Shown piece by piece: positions 24,222 through 25,378 of a stretch of 25,378 nt of DNA. The stretch is from NCBI GenBank assembly GCA_958449275.1, contig CAUDHE010000030.1, positions 1 to 25,378 on the forward strand. The letters run 5' to 3'. Both the position numbers and the translations under genes were made by a program. The DNA comes from an uncultured Alistipes sp. (GTDB lineage: Bacteria; Bacteroidota; Bacteroidia; Bacteroidales; Rikenellaceae). A model generated the notes under the pieces. That model was not told the origin of the DNA. It made no database searches and was given only the letters and a program-made list of their open reading frames with translations. The number at the start of each line of letters is the position of its first letter. Position 1 is the first letter of the stretch.

Positions 24222-24890
24222 CTACCACCCCATTTCGCGGGCATATTCGATGCAACGATTGAGCGTGTCGTTATAACGGCGCGCATGGCTCAACTCCTCG
24301 ACCGCGCGATCGAGAAAATCATCGGCCAGCACATATTCGCGATCGAAAAACTTGTTCAGACAGAAATCGCGCAACATATAATATTTCGAATACTCGTCGT
24401 CAGCATTGCAACCGCGAGGCATGCGCTTATAGGCGGTCTGCCAATCGAAATCGAATCCTTCGGCGGCTTTCACCGCAGCATCGAACGCCTCGCCGTCGGT
24501 CATGATCTCCTCGCGGATACTGCGCAGCACGCCCGCAGGTTGAGGATAGAGGCCCGAACAGACGAGATATGTATCGGTGGCGGGTTCTATGTGCAGATAA
24601 TACCCCGCATTACCCGACTTCTTGCCCCGCGGACAAGCGAAAACACCCATATAAGTTTTATAGGGACTTTTGTCGGCGCTGAACCGCGTATCGCGATATA
24701 TACGGTAGGTGGCATCCTTCAGGGCGAGTCCCGCCACCGAGGGATCGAATGCCGCCACGGCATCGATATAACGCGCGGCAAAATCGTCGAAGCGACGCTT
24801 CGCTTCCGTATAACGTTCTCTGTTTGCTTCGAACCAATCGCGATCGTTATTGCGAGCGAGATCGTCGAGGAATTTTATTACGGTCTTCAT
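24222..24890 (-). CDS. DUF2461 family protein
   Basis: A 222-residue cytoplasmic protein recognised as DUF2461 (TIGR02453 type): FLDDLARNNDRDWFEANRERY at the N terminus, then YRIYRDTRFSADKSPYKTYMG, a 'GYYLHIEP' strand and RGCNADDEYSKYYMLRDF. The function is unknown; it is widespread as a single gene in Bacteroidetes and other bacteria. Length is normal. Start at ATG 24890, with a -7 box 22 nt upstream at 24912-24919. It is separated from the regulator gene by 178 nt that contain the regulator promoter, so it is probably not part of the PUL. No clear terminator follows it. Confidence 0.92.
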   Translation of the reverse strand: MKTVIKFLDDLARNNDRDWFEANRERYTEAKRRFDDFAARYIDAVAAFDPSVAGLALKDATYRIYRDTRFSADKSPYKTYMGVFACPRGKKSGNAGYYLHIEPATDTYLVCSGLYPQPAGVLRSIREEIMTDGEAFDAAVKAAEGFDFDWQTAYKRMPRGCNADDEYSKYYMLRDFCLNKFFDREYVLADDFLDRAVEELSHARRYNDTLNRCIEYAREMGW

Positions 24891-24911
24891 GGCATCGGAT
24901 TATTACTGTCG

Positions 24912-24919
24912 CAAAGTTA
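24912..24919 (-). promoter_or_regulatory. -7 element of the DUF2461 gene
   Basis: The minus strand reads TAACTTTG, a full match to TAnnTTTG, 22 nt before the ATG. No TTTG is seen at the -33 distance. Confidence 0.6.
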
Positions 24920-24963
24920 TAAAATGTAGGATATTATCCGCCTCGCATTCTCCTGTTTTTTCA

Positions 24964-25349
24964 CCGTTTCGCAAAACGGCGAAATGCGGAATGGTTCTGC
25001 GAGTCGCGCAGTTCGCCGTCGCCACAATCATTCCTTATCGTTTTTACATTCGGGTCGCGGCCTGCGGCACGCATGACAATATATATTTATGCTGTTCGCC
25101 GACGGCGGAGGACAAAACGAGTCTTGCGAGTTGCAGTCCGCCGCAGTGGGGCGGCGGCGAACTGCATAATATTATAGTAATACGACTCGACAGAGTCGTG
25201 CGGGCCGCAGCCTCGGCGCGCGGAGGCCCGCAGTTGTTCGCCAATGCTCACACAGCAGACCACCGCAGGCTGCTGCCCGAACAATTGCACCGCGGCGTTA
25301 TCTTCGGCGGCTCGCACCTTCGGTGCGACCCCCGCAGCCGCCGAAGATA
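24964..25349. other. Gene-free region packed with consecutive hairpins
   Basis: No convincing gene lies between 24891 and the window end. The stretch is built of small dyads: CCGTTT/AAACGG near 24964-24979; GCAGT/ACTGC with CGCCGC/GCGGCG (25133-25165); ACGACTC/GAGTCGT (25182-25199); TGCGGGCC/GGCCCGCA (25199-25232); TTGTTCG/CGAACAA enclosing CAGCAG/CTGCTG (25234-25284); and a 14-bp stem TATCTTCGGCGGCT/AGCCGCCGAAGATA (25299-25312 with 25336-25349) enclosing CGCACC/GGTGCG. The last hairpin is followed by GTTTTC on the plus strand and may act as a terminator. The rest could be a structured RNA or a cluster of palindromic repeats. Confidence 0.55.
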
Positions 25350-25378
25350 GGTTTTCTAATGGTACAACAAAAAATGCA

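Noticed and set aside
25087..25317. 76-codon minus-strand frame at the right edge
   Set aside because: Lies in the hairpin-dense region, biased to Arg and Ala, and has no plausible promoter or homology that I recognise.

Overview
The window looks like a chromosomal segment from a GC-rich Bacteroidales gut commensal, most like Alistipes (Rikenellaceae). The genus is an inference from protein style and codon use. The Bacteroidetes assignment is firmer: there is a SusC/SusD pair, a hybrid two-component regulator, a Rho with a long disordered insert, and several promoters of the Bacteroidetes form (TTTG, about 19-20 nt, TAnnTTTG).

Left part (1-5510), housekeeping. On the minus strand are the first codons of miaA and a pRiA4b ORF-3-like gene. 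Their presumed leader carries two tandem 67-nt palindromic elements. Diverging from them on the plus strand is a secreted nucleoside hydrolase with a clear intrinsic terminator. Next come rho, with a textbook promoter, and a secreted S1/P1 nuclease 9 nt behind it. Facing these is an unrecognised minus-strand gene (4630-5190). It is preceded by a roughly 230-nt rod-like structured RNA, for which 6S RNA is the best guess.

Central part (5854-24145), one polysaccharide utilisation locus on the minus strand. In transcription order it holds a hybrid two-component regulator (20009-24043), SusC, SusD, a GH92 alpha-mannosidase broken by a 10-G run, a basic-secretory-protein family metallopeptidase, a GH38 alpha-mannosidase with a C-terminal F5/8-type-C domain, and a lipoprotein joining an F5/8-type-C domain to a calpain-like cysteine peptidase. 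A strong terminator follows. Two alpha-mannosidase families plus two unrelated peptidases suggest that mannose-rich glycoproteins (N-glycans or fungal mannoprotein) are taken apart at both the glycan and the protein level. A second promoter and a terminator-like hairpin lie between susD and the GH92 gene, so the enzymes may be controlled separately from the importer, or a small RNA may be made there.

Right part (24222-25378): a DUF2461 gene, then a gene-free stretch dense in back-to-back hairpins.

Most worth a second look: the homopolymer runs in GH92 (out of frame) and in the regulator (in frame), the structured RNA at 5256-5490, the tandem covarying palindromes at 590-733, the promoter/terminator pair before GH92, and the peptidase-mannosidase combination.
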